From positions 1 to 42,052 of the IMG/VR virus record IMGVR_UViG_3300025010_000020: 42,052 nucleotides of DNA; one strand, written 5' to 3'. Each line of letters begins with the position of its first letter. The stretch's first letter is position 1. This document shows, piece after piece, positions 14,928 to 24,307 of the stretch. Below the pieces are notes generated by a model that was not told where the DNA came from, did no database searches, and saw only the letters and a list, made by a program, of their open reading frames with translations. Source of the stretch: a virus. The position numbers were made by a program, and so were the translations under genes.

Positions 14928-15554
14928 ATGATACAGAAAGATAAGTCCATATTTATGGGCATAGTGAAGAAAAGATTATATGACACTAAGAAATTAGCTG
15001 TTTATAATTCTGCTCGTGAGGCTGGTTTAGATCAAGAGTATTTAGACTCCTTATTGAAACTTGCATCTAAGAAGTTGTTCCAAGGTAACTATATCTGGAA
15101 ATTGTTTAACATGGCATTAGGAAAAGATATTAGAAATATCTTTACTGGTAAATATGTCTTTGAAACTGTAAACAAGAACTTGATTACTACTAGAGGAAAG
15201 CAAGTCTTAATAGATCAAGCCTGTGGTTTTACAACAACTCCTGCCAATGTGTTAGCTATTGGTTCTGGTACAACTTCTCCTGTAGCTGGTAACACAGCTC
15301 TTCAGACTGAAATCACTGCTGATGGTGGTACGAGAGGTACTGTAACTCCTGTTCGTAGAACTACCAACACAACCAACGATACATTTGAATTGAGTAAGAC
15401 ATTTACTGCTACTGCTTCCATAAATGTATCTGAAGAAGGAATCTTTGATGATGATACAACTGGAAATCTCTTAGCAAGAAATGTTTTCCCTACAGTACCT
15501 TTAGAGAATACTGACTCCTTAGTTATTGTTCACCAGATTGTAGCTACTGTTTAA
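14928..15554 (+). CDS. Minor virion/fibre-associated protein, 208 aa
   Basis: Two parts: a basic helical N-terminus (~1-85, KKRLYDTKKLAVYNSAREAG), then a beta-rich domain with TTRGKQVLIDQACG, LAIGSGTTSPVAGNTALQTEI, FELSKTFTATASINVSEEGIFD and LLARNVFPTVPL. The AIGxGTTxPxxxxTAL / INVSEEGIFD / LLARxxF pattern recurs in phage structural proteins near tail fibres. Probably a virion protein. It heads the fibre block. Confidence 0.65.
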   Translation: MIQKDKSIFMGIVKKRLYDTKKLAVYNSAREAGLDQEYLDSLLKLASKKLFQGNYIWKLFNMALGKDIRNIFTGKYVFETVNKNLITTRGKQVLIDQACGFTTTPANVLAIGSGTTSPVAGNTALQTEITADGGTRGTVTPVRRTTNTTNDTFELSKTFTATASINVSEEGIFDDDTTGNLLARNVFPTVPLENTDSLVIVHQIVATV

Positions 15555-15574
15555 TTTGATTAGGGTGTAATGCA

Positions 15575-17569
15575 ATGGATCCAATAACCAATTTTGGGTA
15601 TGGAACAATCTTAACAGCTCCAAGTCCTGCAACAAGTGGATTGTCATTTACTCTTAACAGTGGTGAGGGTGATAATTTTCCATTACCTTCCACAGATGGA
15701 GCTTTCAATGTAGTAGCTTCACCTGTTGGTGGATTAGCATTGCCAAGTAATACCGAAATAGTAAGGGTTACTGCTCGTAGTGGGGATGTATTTACAATAG
15801 TAAGAGGGCAAGAAGGAACTACACCAATGTCATTAGGTGTTGGTTTTCAGATTACACTTACTAGAACAAAAAAGTTTGATGATGATTTAAAGGCAAAAGA
15901 AACTACTTATGATAATCACTTAACTAATACCTCTAACCCACATAGTGTTACAAAGACTCAAGTGGGATTGGGAAATGTTACCAACGATGCACAGATTCCA
16001 TTATCACAAAAAGGTGCAAGTAGTGGTGTAGCAGAACTAGGTTCAGATGGTAAAGTTCCATCCTCTCAATTACCTGCTTATGTTGATGATGTACTTGAGT
16101 ATGCTAACGCTGGAGCTTTTCCTGTAACTGGATCTGCTGGAATAATATACATAGCTTTAGATACGAATGTTACATACCGATGGGGTGGTTCTGCATATGT
16201 AGCCATTGGGTCGTCCTTAGCACTCGGAGAGACATCATCCACTGCATACAGAGGCGATAGAGGTAAAACTGCTTATGATCACTCCCAGCTAGTGACAGGG
16301 AATCCACACGGTGTTACAGCAAGTGATATCGGTGTAGAATCTGGTGCTGATGTAACTGATGCTGGAAATGTAGGAAGCTCTATTTTTGGTTCTACTGCAA
16401 AGACTACACCTGTAGATGCTGATACATTTGGATTAACTAATAGTGCTTCATCTAATGCTTTAAATAAAGTTACTTGGGCTAATATAAAAGCTACATTGAA
16501 ATCATATTTTGATTCGCTAACTACTACATTAACAAACAAAACTATCAATGCTACTAATAATACAATTACTAATATTGGAGCTAGTGAGGTAGAGAAAGGG
16601 TTGATTACCGATCAGACATACGATGGAACTCCATCTGATACAGATGAGATTCTATTTGCGAATACTACTGAAGGATTTAGAGTTATTGAAATATGGGAAT
16701 TTTTAAAACAGTTGATCACTGGAAGAAGTGCGGAAACTACTTTAGCTGATGATGATGAATTTGTTTTTGAAGATACAAGTGCTGGAGTCCCAAAGAAGAT
16801 TACTTGGGCTAATATGGGCATAGGTAAAAATTCCTTTCAGATAGATTGTAGTGGAGGAACTTCTGATACTTATGGAGCATTAAGCGGACTTGTAAATGGT
16901 TCTAATACAGTTTATACAATTAGTCTTGGAAGCTATATAAGTGGTTCTTTGAGAGTGTATTTAAATGGACAATTACAAACACAGGGAAGTAGTGAGGATT
17001 GGGTAGAAACTACTCCAGCTTCAGGAACATTTACATTTAATACTGCTCCAGTAACAGGAGATATTATAATAGTAGTTTATCAATTTGCTTCTGCTACTAC
17101 AGGAAATGCAGATACACTAGACGGGTTACATGGAAGTAGTTATGCAACAATAGCAGGTGCGGAAACATTAACCAATAAGACTTTAGATGGTGATGATAAC
17201 ACAATAAAAGATATTGGACTCTTCAAATTAAATAGGCAGAGCAACACAACAAACGCCTTAGTAGGAGACTTAATTATTCAGTATGGGTGGGGATATATAG
17301 CTGGAGCTGCTGCAACAAATATAACTGAAACGATTACATTCCCAGTAGCTTTTGGTGCTGCTCCTGTTGTAGTCCTTGGAGACGCCGGGGACGCTGTATC
17401 CGAACCTTCTGCCATTGGAGATTTAACAACAAGTGGTACTGCTATTAAATCAACAGAGGATGTTACAACAACAACTTGTACTGTAAGAATGTGGTTAAGA
17501 GATACAGGGAACTTATCTGCGACTACTTATTATGGTTACTCTTGGATAGCAATAGGAGTGAAGGCTTAA
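15575..17569 (+). CDS. Tail fibre protein, 664 aa
   Basis: 664 residues. Typical fibre repeats: NPHSVTKTQVGLGNVTNDAQ (~123-142) and NPHGVTASDIGV; a VAELGSDGKVPSSQLPAYVDDVLEYA module; paired segments LTNKTINATNNTITNIG (~317-333) and LTNKTLDGDDNTIKDIG later; VTWANIKATL and ITWANMG; and a C-terminal beta domain (~540-664) ending in YGYSWIAIGVKA that may contact the receptor. It should form a trimeric fibre and decide host attachment together with the Gly-rich protein directly downstream. Ala/Ser/Thr/Gly-rich, strongly predicted beta. Confidence 0.88.
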   Translation: MDPITNFGYGTILTAPSPATSGLSFTLNSGEGDNFPLPSTDGAFNVVASPVGGLALPSNTEIVRVTARSGDVFTIVRGQEGTTPMSLGVGFQITLTRTKKFDDDLKAKETTYDNHLTNTSNPHSVTKTQVGLGNVTNDAQIPLSQKGASSGVAELGSDGKVPSSQLPAYVDDVLEYANAGAFPVTGSAGIIYIALDTNVTYRWGGSAYVAIGSSLALGETSSTAYRGDRGKTAYDHSQLVTGNPHGVTASDIGVESGADVTDAGNVGSSIFGSTAKTTPVDADTFGLTNSASSNALNKVTWANIKATLKSYFDSLTTTLTNKTINATNNTITNIGASEVEKGLITDQTYDGTPSDTDEILFANTTEGFRVIEIWEFLKQLITGRSAETTLADDDEFVFEDTSAGVPKKITWANMGIGKNSFQIDCSGGTSDTYGALSGLVNGSNTVYTISLGSYISGSLRVYLNGQLQTQGSSEDWVETTPASGTFTFNTAPVTGDIIIVVYQFASATTGNADTLDGLHGSSYATIAGAETLTNKTLDGDDNTIKDIGLFKLNRQSNTTNALVGDLIIQYGWGYIAGAAATNITETITFPVAFGAAPVVVLGDAGDAVSEPSAIGDLTTSGTAIKSTEDVTTTTCTVRMWLRDTGNLSATTYYGYSWIAIGVKA

Positions 17570-17588
17570 TTTTAATAACTAACAGCAA

Positions 17589-18266
17589 ATGGGAAAAACA
17601 AAATTAAACGACAATCAAGTAAAAGGAACATTAAAAGGCGTTGTCATTTATACGACTGGAACTGCACAAACATATACTCCTTCTGCTGGTGTAACAAAGA
17701 TTGAGGTAGAACTTATTGGTGGAGGTGGCGGAGGTGGTGGTGGACAAGGAACAGCGTCAAATTATTGTGGTATGGGAGGTGGTGGTGGATCAGGTGGTTT
17801 CTGTCGCAAATTTTATGATAGTTTAGCAGAGAGTTACTCATATTCCGTTGGTGCTGGTGGGTCAGGTGGAAGTGCTGGAGCAAATGATGGTGGCACTGGT
17901 GGGGATACTACATTTGGAGATTTGACAGCGAATGGCGGTATTGGAGGAGATGGTGGTGCAACTGGTAACACAGCAGGTGTTGGTCTAAGGAGTTCTGGTG
18001 GTAGTGCTAGTGGTGGAGATATTAACATTGGTGGTAGATATAGTGAACCATGGGTTAGATTGACAGCTGGAATAGGTATGGCAGGAAGTGGTGGAGATTC
18101 TGTTCTGGGAAACGGTGGAAAAGGTAGAACAAGTACAGATGGGAGTGGAACTGGTTTAGGTGGTGGAATCGGTAGTGGCGGTGCAGGGGGTGGTGCATTT
18201 AGTGGTTCTGCTGATAGAGTAGGAGGAGGTGGTGGTGCAGGTATAATTATAATTCACGAATACTAG
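17589..18266 (+). CDS. Glycine-rich tail adhesin
   Basis: 225 residues, about a third or more Gly. After a short beta N-terminus (GVVIYTTGTAQTYTPSAGVTKIEVELIG) come repeated Gly runs separated by short loops, ending in GGGGGAGIIIIHEY. This is the pattern of phage Gly-rich tip adhesins, in which polyglycine II helices pack into a sandwich and the loops between them bind the receptor. The gene directly follows the tail fibre, as tip adhesins commonly do. The variable loops (for example CRKFYDSLAESYSYS and RYSEPWVRLTAG) would set specificity. Confidence 0.85.
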   Translation: MGKTKLNDNQVKGTLKGVVIYTTGTAQTYTPSAGVTKIEVELIGGGGGGGGGQGTASNYCGMGGGGGSGGFCRKFYDSLAESYSYSVGAGGSGGSAGANDGGTGGDTTFGDLTANGGIGGDGGATGNTAGVGLRSSGGSASGGDINIGGRYSEPWVRLTAGIGMAGSGGDSVLGNGGKGRTSTDGSGTGLGGGIGSGGAGGGAFSGSADRVGGGGGAGIIIIHEY

Positions 18267-18273
18267 TAATATA

Positions 18274-18408
18274 ATGAAAAAGAAACTAAACAAAATCATA
18301 CTAAGCCTTGCTATCGCTTCAGTATTAGTTAGCATCATATTGCTTTATAGCAAAGATATTTGCTTAACATTGGGTAGCTTCTTTATTTGGTTGTGGCTTA
18401 AATTATGA
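18274..18408 (+). CDS. Small membrane peptide, 44 aa, the only TGA-terminated gene
   Basis: ATG 18274 with basic start MKKKLNK, one hydrophobic helix (IILSLAIASVLVSIILLY), then KDICLTLGSFFIWLWLKL. It stops at TGA 18406-18408, overlapping the next ATG (ATGA). The codon after TGA is GTA and then TAG, so read-through would add only two residues. A holin-like or accessory membrane role is possible. It fills the gap between the adhesin and the repeat protein. Confidence 0.6.
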   Translation: MKKKLNKIILSLAIASVLVSIILLYSKDICLTLGSFFIWLWLKL

Positions 18409-19076
18409 GTATAGCAAACAGAAGTTACATAGGATCGGGGTATTTAGCAGATGGTTATCTAGTAGGAAAAAGAGCCGTTGGGGTTATCTATATTGTGGAA
18501 GTTTCTGATAGCTTTGGTGTACATGATAGTTTGTTAGGGAAAGGTATTGAGAAAAGAATTCAGGATATAGTTGGATTCACTGAACAGTTTGATAGGACAG
18601 CATCACTCACAAGATTCTTTCAAGATACATTTGGAGTTTCAGAAGTTCAATCTAAGAGAATTACTAAAACTATCAGAGATATCTTTGGTATCAGTGAGAA
18701 TTTTGCTAGAAGATTAACAATTACAATTAGATTAGTTGATAGTTTCCTTGCTTCAGATAATGTATCTAAAGTGATAACTAAATATTTGGTGGATGCTATT
18801 AGTTTGTCTGATAAAATTGTAAAATCTATTAGTAAGAGGTTTGTAGACTCTTTTGGAATAGGAGAAAGAATTGGAATGTACCTTAATGGTGTGTATCAGA
18901 GATGGTCAACAATTAAGAAGAGAATTACACAATTCTTTGATATTAAAAAGAGAACTGTAGAGTTCGAGAGTATAAGTAAGAGAGAGACAACGTACAATGA
19001 TATTGCAAAGAGAGATCTAGAGTATGATGATATTAAGAAGAGAGAAGTTACTTGGGGAGATATAACTAAACTTTAA
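18405..19076 (+). CDS. Virion repeat protein with 20-residue and 10-residue tandem repeats
   Basis: 223 residues. Residues ~30-160 hold about seven degenerate copies of an 18-20 residue unit like F.D.FG.SE...+.ITK (for example QDTFGVSEVQSKRITKTI, RDIFGISENFARRLTITI, VDAISLSDKIVKSISKRF). Residues 170-219 are five exact-length 10-residue repeats: IKKRITQFFD, IKKRTVEFES, ISKRETTYND, IAKRDLEYDD, IKKREVTWGD, then ITKL. Similar DSxSLSD-type repeats occur in phage structural proteins. Probably an elongated fibre or linker component. Its position inside the tail block supports this. The start overlaps the previous stop by ATGA. Confidence 0.8.
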   Translation: MSIANRSYIGSGYLADGYLVGKRAVGVIYIVEVSDSFGVHDSLLGKGIEKRIQDIVGFTEQFDRTASLTRFFQDTFGVSEVQSKRITKTIRDIFGISENFARRLTITIRLVDSFLASDNVSKVITKYLVDAISLSDKIVKSISKRFVDSFGIGERIGMYLNGVYQRWSTIKKRITQFFDIKKRTVEFESISKRETTYNDIAKRDLEYDDIKKREVTWGDITKL

Positions 19077-19086
19077 GATTATTAGA

Positions 19087-21147
19087 ATGAGTAATGCTAA
19101 ACCAACAATAATTGAGAACTGGAATATGGGAGGATTATCTGATTCCCCTTTTATGGGATCGGAAAACTCCTTAGCTGGGATGGTAGGTGTATCCGTGCAT
19201 GAAGAGGTTGGTATATTGAAAGCTGGTAATATATTAGAGAAAATATCTGGTACTACAATAACTGAGTTATGTAAGACATCTGTAGACTGTTCCGATGGTG
19301 GTGTATATTTCTTCTCCTCAGAGAGTGGAAAGATCTGGAGATGGGATGGATCAGCATTTACGTTAGTATACACCACCTCTGCTCCTCAAGGGGACTCAAA
19401 ATGCTTGGATGCTATTGAATATGACGGATTCCTATGGTGGACAGTGCAGAACTATATTTATAGAATACCCCTTACTAATCTTGTTGGAGTAACTAACTGG
19501 GCTACATTCTGGTCTAGTAATGCTGAATTATATTCACATATGAACTGGGAGTTATCATTCGGAAAAGATCCTCATTATAATCCTAACGGTGGTATTGGAG
19601 CTATATATACATTGCTCACAAGCATTTCCGAGGACGATGTTAATAAAATGGTGTTTAATCCTATTGATCAAACATTGATAGGTGTAGCTGTAGATATTGT
19701 AACGAAAGGAAGTGGGAACATAGTCGTAACAATTCACGATGAAGCAAACAATGTATTAGCTACAAAGACTGTTGCTCTATCTGGATTGGCAGTTGGACTA
19801 AATGAGATATACTTTACTACAAAGGTTAGTTATCCATCCCAATATTCTTCATACCACGCTCATGTAACTGTAGATACAACAGGGACAACATTAAACTGTT
19901 TTACTGCTGAAGACTTTTCTACAGCGTATGTAGAGTTATTCGTTGAATGTGATAATGAGTTCCATCCTATGCTTGTTCAGAACAATACTTTGTATATTGG
20001 AGATAGGAACTATGTTCATGAAATTAAATATGTTGATGATGATAGCAACGTAGGATTGTCACTGAGTGCGTTAGATATTCCTAAAGAGTTAAGAATTAAA
20101 TGCTTAGGAGCTTTTGACACTGATGTTGCTGTAGGTACTATTGGTGGATGGATATTCAGATGGAACACTTGGTCTGATTCATGGAGTATTGAGGATATTT
20201 TACCTGAGGATTCAGTTAATGCTTTCCTTAAAGTTGATAATGCTTATTATGTACAGGCTGGAAGCCATGGTGCTTTATACTTCTATTCAGGGGATAAAGG
20301 ATATTATGAGAGGGCATTGTATGGAAATTATGATGGTAAAACGATGAGTGTAAATCCTAATGCTGTTGCAAGTTTCAAGGGTATTCCTTTGTTTGGTGTA
20401 AGTAACAAATCGGGGAATCCATTATCACAAGGAGTATATAGTTTTGGTACTAGGAATAGTCAGATATTTCCACGAATACTAGCCTTAGAGTATTTGATAT
20501 CAACAGGTCATACAAGCGATGTTGAGATTGGTTGCTTGGTTGTATCAGGTGGAAACATCTTGTATGTAGCGTGGAAAGATGGAACAACCTATGGTGTAGA
20601 TAAAATATCCACTGATAGAAAGAATCTCTCTTACATAGTAACCAAGTATTTCTATAACAAAGGTGAGCTAACAGATAATCTGCGAAAAATATTCGTTAAT
20701 TATACTTCAATACCAATACCTGAGACCGTTACATATAGCACCTCAACAGACAAGTTTACTCTAACAAGTCATGATTACAACAACAATGATATTGTTAGAT
20801 TGTATGGTACTCCTCCTACAGGTTTTGCAAAAGGAACTGATTACTATGTAGTTAATGCTGATGCTAATACTTTCCAGTTAAGCAGTACTGAAGGTGGAAC
20901 TCCAATAGAAGCAACGGATGCTGGTACAGATGTTAAAGTTAATCTTTCTAAGTATGTGAACCTGTATTACAGGAAGAATTACACAGATGAATGGAAGCCA
21001 ATAACTTTGATAAATGATGGTGCAAGAATGAGATACAATGCTGAATTTATAGGAGAGGATTATATTTCGGTTCAAATAAAACTTGAGTTACTAACTAGAG
21101 GAGATGAATCCCCAAGGATATCTTATCTAATATTAAGTTCAGAATAA
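19087..21147 (+). CDS. Large beta-rich tail protein (nozzle/propeller-like), 686 aa
   Basis: 686 residues, almost all beta. Repeated four-strand-like patterns with GxxxxFxxxxGxIWRWDG, GGWIFRWNTWSDSW, GALYFYSGDKG and GNILYVAWKDGTTYGVDK suggest a propeller-like domain in residues ~60-500, followed by an immunoglobulin-like segment (SIPIPETVTYSTSTDKFTLT..) and a C-terminal DESPRISYLILSSE. Size and place fit the tail nozzle or hub of a short-tailed phage. The beta-propeller reading is inference from the strand pattern. Confidence 0.6.
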   Translation: MSNAKPTIIENWNMGGLSDSPFMGSENSLAGMVGVSVHEEVGILKAGNILEKISGTTITELCKTSVDCSDGGVYFFSSESGKIWRWDGSAFTLVYTTSAPQGDSKCLDAIEYDGFLWWTVQNYIYRIPLTNLVGVTNWATFWSSNAELYSHMNWELSFGKDPHYNPNGGIGAIYTLLTSISEDDVNKMVFNPIDQTLIGVAVDIVTKGSGNIVVTIHDEANNVLATKTVALSGLAVGLNEIYFTTKVSYPSQYSSYHAHVTVDTTGTTLNCFTAEDFSTAYVELFVECDNEFHPMLVQNNTLYIGDRNYVHEIKYVDDDSNVGLSLSALDIPKELRIKCLGAFDTDVAVGTIGGWIFRWNTWSDSWSIEDILPEDSVNAFLKVDNAYYVQAGSHGALYFYSGDKGYYERALYGNYDGKTMSVNPNAVASFKGIPLFGVSNKSGNPLSQGVYSFGTRNSQIFPRILALEYLISTGHTSDVEIGCLVVSGGNILYVAWKDGTTYGVDKISTDRKNLSYIVTKYFYNKGELTDNLRKIFVNYTSIPIPETVTYSTSTDKFTLTSHDYNNNDIVRLYGTPPTGFAKGTDYYVVNADANTFQLSSTEGGTPIEATDAGTDVKVNLSKYVNLYYRKNYTDEWKPITLINDGARMRYNAEFIGEDYISVQIKLELLTRGDESPRISYLILSSE

Positions 21148-21431
21148 TGTTTAAAGAAACAGGCAAACTACCAAAAGAAAGAAGAGAAGTTAAGAATACT
21201 CCCGATATTGTGAAGGGTAAAGAACTTGTAATTGGAGAGGGAAACATAGCATACCATCATGATAGAAGAGGTTCTTGGTGGGGATCTGACAACCCTGATA
21301 CTGCTCCTGTATTCGTTGGAAACGATGGTATTATTGTACTTAGAGCTACAACTGAGACAGCAAACACTTCTTTCCAGTTTTATTATAATGGAAAGCTCAT
21401 GATGTATCTAGGTTTTAAGGACGTAGCATAA
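21147..21431 (+). CDS. Hypothetical small tail-block protein, 94 aa
   Basis: ATG overlaps the preceding stop (TAATG), and its own stop overlaps the next ATG, so it is translationally coupled on both sides. Basic N-terminus (LPKERREVKNTPD), then short strands with HHDRRGSWWGSDNPDTAPVFVGNDG and FQFYYNGKLMMYLGF. Probably a small virion or tail-tip part; no family recognised. Confidence 0.7.
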   Translation: MFKETGKLPKERREVKNTPDIVKGKELVIGEGNIAYHHDRRGSWWGSDNPDTAPVFVGNDGIIVLRATTETANTSFQFYYNGKLMMYLGFKDVA

Positions 21432-21874
21432 TGATTAAGCCAATAGCTATAGCAGTGAGAAACGGTAAAGAATGTTTTCAAGATCCAGATTTTTGTAATA
21501 CTCTTGATAGTACAAAGAATACATTAAAAGTTATAGAAGGATTTCCTATTACAATTCTTACAGAAGATGCTAATACTGATGGTGGGATATACGAGGCTGG
21601 TTGGAAGAAAGATATAGTTCACAACTTAGGATATGAACCACTTGTTGATGCCTCTGTTGATTGTGAATTTTACGACTTATATGGCTGGAGAGAGCTACCT
21701 GTAAATGTGACTATCCGTGAAGTAATCCCAGATTTTGGTGCTATTTTCAAACCTGCTTGTATTTATTATAAACACATAGATTTAAATACTGTTAGAATAT
21801 TATCTACGATACAGGATGTAAGTGTACGAGTATTTTTATATATTGAACCATATAAGGAGGCTTGGTATGAATAG
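21431..21874 (+). CDS. Tail/fibre protein sharing a VHxLGYxP module, 147 aa
   Basis: 147 residues, beta-rich. A segment KKDIVHNLGYEPLVDASVDC (~57-76) matches a module also seen in the next gene (STDVVHGLDYPPIFMPKLGM), and such (V/I)xHxLGYxP strands are common in phage fibre domains. The end overlaps the next gene, whose ribosome site AAGGAGG lies inside this reading frame. Likely a virion protein working with 21867. Confidence 0.7.
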   Translation: MIKPIAIAVRNGKECFQDPDFCNTLDSTKNTLKVIEGFPITILTEDANTDGGIYEAGWKKDIVHNLGYEPLVDASVDCEFYDLYGWRELPVNVTIREVIPDFGAIFKPACIYYKHIDLNTVRILSTIQDVSVRVFLYIEPYKEAWYE

Positions 21875-22766
21875 GATTCCAGTATTACAAGTTGCAAGAA
21901 CAGATGGTGATCTAAACAATATCTTAGATAAAGATAAAGCATTAGATTCTTTAATCATGACACCTCGTATTTTTCAAGGCTGTATAACTGAGACGAATAG
22001 AAGTGTGGTGATTCCTTTGGATTACCCTCCTAAGTTTCTTGGATTTAGAAAAGTAAATACAACTGATTATACTCATGATACTATGTTGGATAACGATGAT
22101 ATTTGGGCTTACAGTGATGGAAGCCGTGGTGTAAGTGTCATTGGTTCTGGTGATGATTATGGCTTACTCATGAATCCAAGAGGTTCTGATGTTGGATGTA
22201 GTGCTTTATTGTTTTTCAATCAGTTGGTTGGTAAGAATGAAAGTATTGTATACCCGATACTCCACCCTTCTCTTGTGATAGGAAAAGATGGTGCTAGTTA
22301 TAATAGTAATCCTATTGATCTGAGTTTGGATACAAGATTCGATACTATGAAAATAAAGAAAACTGGCATTCTAACATTATCTATGCCTTCTGGAGATCTT
22401 GCTATTGATACCACTTATTCTACAGATGTTGTTCACGGTCTTGATTACCCACCTATATTCATGCCGAAACTTGGAATGAGATGGAATTTAAGCATAGCGG
22501 GTTTAAGCAATGATAGTTTTGTAGTGAATGAGAAGTTGGGTGAGGCTTTAATCAACTTTAGGACAGATGATTATGCTTGGTATAACCCTAATGCCCCTCT
22601 CCTTTCTGCATATGTAGATGATGAAAAGCTGTATTTAACCTGTCTAAGAAAGGCTGGATTTATTACATATAGTGCTGTTACAATAACTATGTACTATACT
22701 ATATTTGTTAATAAGATATGGGAGGAGTTTAACCTCCTTGAAGAATATATAATGGATGAAGGATAA
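21867..22766 (+). CDS. Tail/fibre protein with two LDYPP modules, 299 aa
   Basis: Start chosen at ATG 21867 because AAGGAGG ends eight bases before it; upstream codons in frame would overlap the previous gene. The protein has two related strands-and-turn segments, RSVVIPLDYPPKFLGFRKV (~45-63) and STDVVHGLDYPPIFMPKLGM (~185-204), related to the module in the upstream gene. Beta-rich with no membrane helix. Probably arose by duplication with 21431 and forms part of the tail or a fibre base. Confidence 0.72.
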   Translation: MNRIPVLQVARTDGDLNNILDKDKALDSLIMTPRIFQGCITETNRSVVIPLDYPPKFLGFRKVNTTDYTHDTMLDNDDIWAYSDGSRGVSVIGSGDDYGLLMNPRGSDVGCSALLFFNQLVGKNESIVYPILHPSLVIGKDGASYNSNPIDLSLDTRFDTMKIKKTGILTLSMPSGDLAIDTTYSTDVVHGLDYPPIFMPKLGMRWNLSIAGLSNDSFVVNEKLGEALINFRTDDYAWYNPNAPLLSAYVDDEKLYLTCLRKAGFITYSAVTITMYYTIFVNKIWEEFNLLEEYIMDEG

Positions 22767-22810
22767 GAGAGGATGATTGTAGTATTAGATAAACTATTAT
22801 AATATATATT

Positions 22811-24286
22811 ATGGCTACTACAAATACAAAATCAATGACAGGAAGTTCTAAAGGTATTTCACAAATGCTTAAGGATGCTGGTAATCCTGACTACATGAAG
22901 AAAGAAATGTGGGATTATGTTGCGAAGCTCAATAGTCTAGATAGTAAATATACGGTTATGGGAAGCAAACAATATCAAATTCCTACCGTTGGATTAGCTG
23001 GAATTTCTACCTCACAACCTGCTCAAGCTACTCCTGCTGTCGTAGCTCCAACAGTAGCAACTCCATCTGCAACTGCACAAGATGATTTTCAAAATAATCA
23101 AGAGTTAACAGACTGGTTGAATAACGAACAGAAAAAGAAAGTAGCCCTTGCAACAGGTGAAGCATACACACCTTTCACTGGTGAGGATGTATCAAGTTTT
23201 GCACAGGATACTCTTGGTATGGATATAAATGCTCCAACTGCTCCTAGCTTAGAGGACACCTACAATCAATTAAGAAAAGACTACAATCTTGAAGCTTCAG
23301 AACAAAGGATAAGAGATCTTGCAGATATGAAGAGAAGTACTGAGGATGTATTAAGACAGAGAACTGGATTGATGAAACAGGATCAAGTGAGACAAAGTGT
23401 TATATCTGGAAGAGTAGATACTGTTACAACTGATATGAATGAACAGATTGCTGTTATCAATAGGAACTTAGCTTATGAAACGGACTTCGTTAATAGTGCT
23501 AACGCAGTTATTAGTACATTGATGACCTTAAAGAGTGAGGATTATCAGATGAGTAAAGAAGCATACACTCTTGAATTCAACTCAAGAATGAGTGTCTATA
23601 ATTCCCTTGAATCGTCTAGACAGGCAGACAGAGAGTTTGCTTACAAGGTATTGTCTGATGAACAGAAAGTTGCATCTACGAACTTGGGTATCTATGCAGA
23701 TCTTATTACAACTGGCTCACTTAAATACAATCAATTGGATAGTGCTACCCTTACAGAGGTTCATAAGATGGAAGTACAATCTGGTCTTGGTCTTGGATTC
23801 TTATCTAGAGTTCAAGCCCCTGCTGGAAGTAATATTAAGCAGATACTACAAAGAGTTGATCCTAATACAGGAATGGGATATGCAGATATTCTTTACATAG
23901 ATCCTAATGATGGAACTCTAAAGATTACTTCACAACAAACTGGTAAGGCTGGATTATCATTAGCCGAACAGAAGTCTCTAAAAGTAACTAGTTCGTCTAG
24001 TAGTTCCTCTACAAATAGTTACGGATACACAGCCTCCCAATGGAATAGTAAACAAGAGAGTGCTAGAAAAGATATGATGAGTTGGGAAGATGCTTCAAAC
24101 AAGAGTATAACTGGTGACGCTGGAGATATGGTTCTTTCTAAAGCAGAGGCTCAAGCAATTGAAAAGAAATTTGTAGCTAAGTATGGAGATGCTGGACACG
24201 AACTCATGACTAATGCTCTTAATAGCGGAGGCTATAAATTATATAATGAAAGTAATGGTGGGGCATTAACAGTAAAGTGGAACTAG
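22811..24286 (+). CDS. Internal virion/ejection protein candidate, 491 aa
   Basis: 491 residues. Low-complexity Ala/Pro/Thr region (~65-95, QPAQATPAVVAPTVATPS), a long helical region (~140-300, EDTYNQLRKDYNLEASEQRIRDLADMKRS..), a Ser run (~397-404) and a small C-terminal helical domain (~410-491) with MSWEDASNKSITGDAGDMVLSKAEAQAIEKKF, which has an EF-hand-like acidic loop feel but no clear calcium motif. Directly upstream of the giant polyvalent protein, the usual place for proteins packed inside the head and ejected with the DNA. Function inferred from position and composition. Confidence 0.6.
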   Translation: MATTNTKSMTGSSKGISQMLKDAGNPDYMKKEMWDYVAKLNSLDSKYTVMGSKQYQIPTVGLAGISTSQPAQATPAVVAPTVATPSATAQDDFQNNQELTDWLNNEQKKKVALATGEAYTPFTGEDVSSFAQDTLGMDINAPTAPSLEDTYNQLRKDYNLEASEQRIRDLADMKRSTEDVLRQRTGLMKQDQVRQSVISGRVDTVTTDMNEQIAVINRNLAYETDFVNSANAVISTLMTLKSEDYQMSKEAYTLEFNSRMSVYNSLESSRQADREFAYKVLSDEQKVASTNLGIYADLITTGSLKYNQLDSATLTEVHKMEVQSGLGLGFLSRVQAPAGSNIKQILQRVDPNTGMGYADILYIDPNDGTLKITSQQTGKAGLSLAEQKSLKVTSSSSSSSTNSYGYTASQWNSKQESARKDMMSWEDASNKSITGDAGDMVLSKAEAQAIEKKFVAKYGDAGHELMTNALNSGGYKLYNESNGGALTVKWN

Positions 24287-24307
24287 TATAATTTAAGTCT
24301 TAAGACT

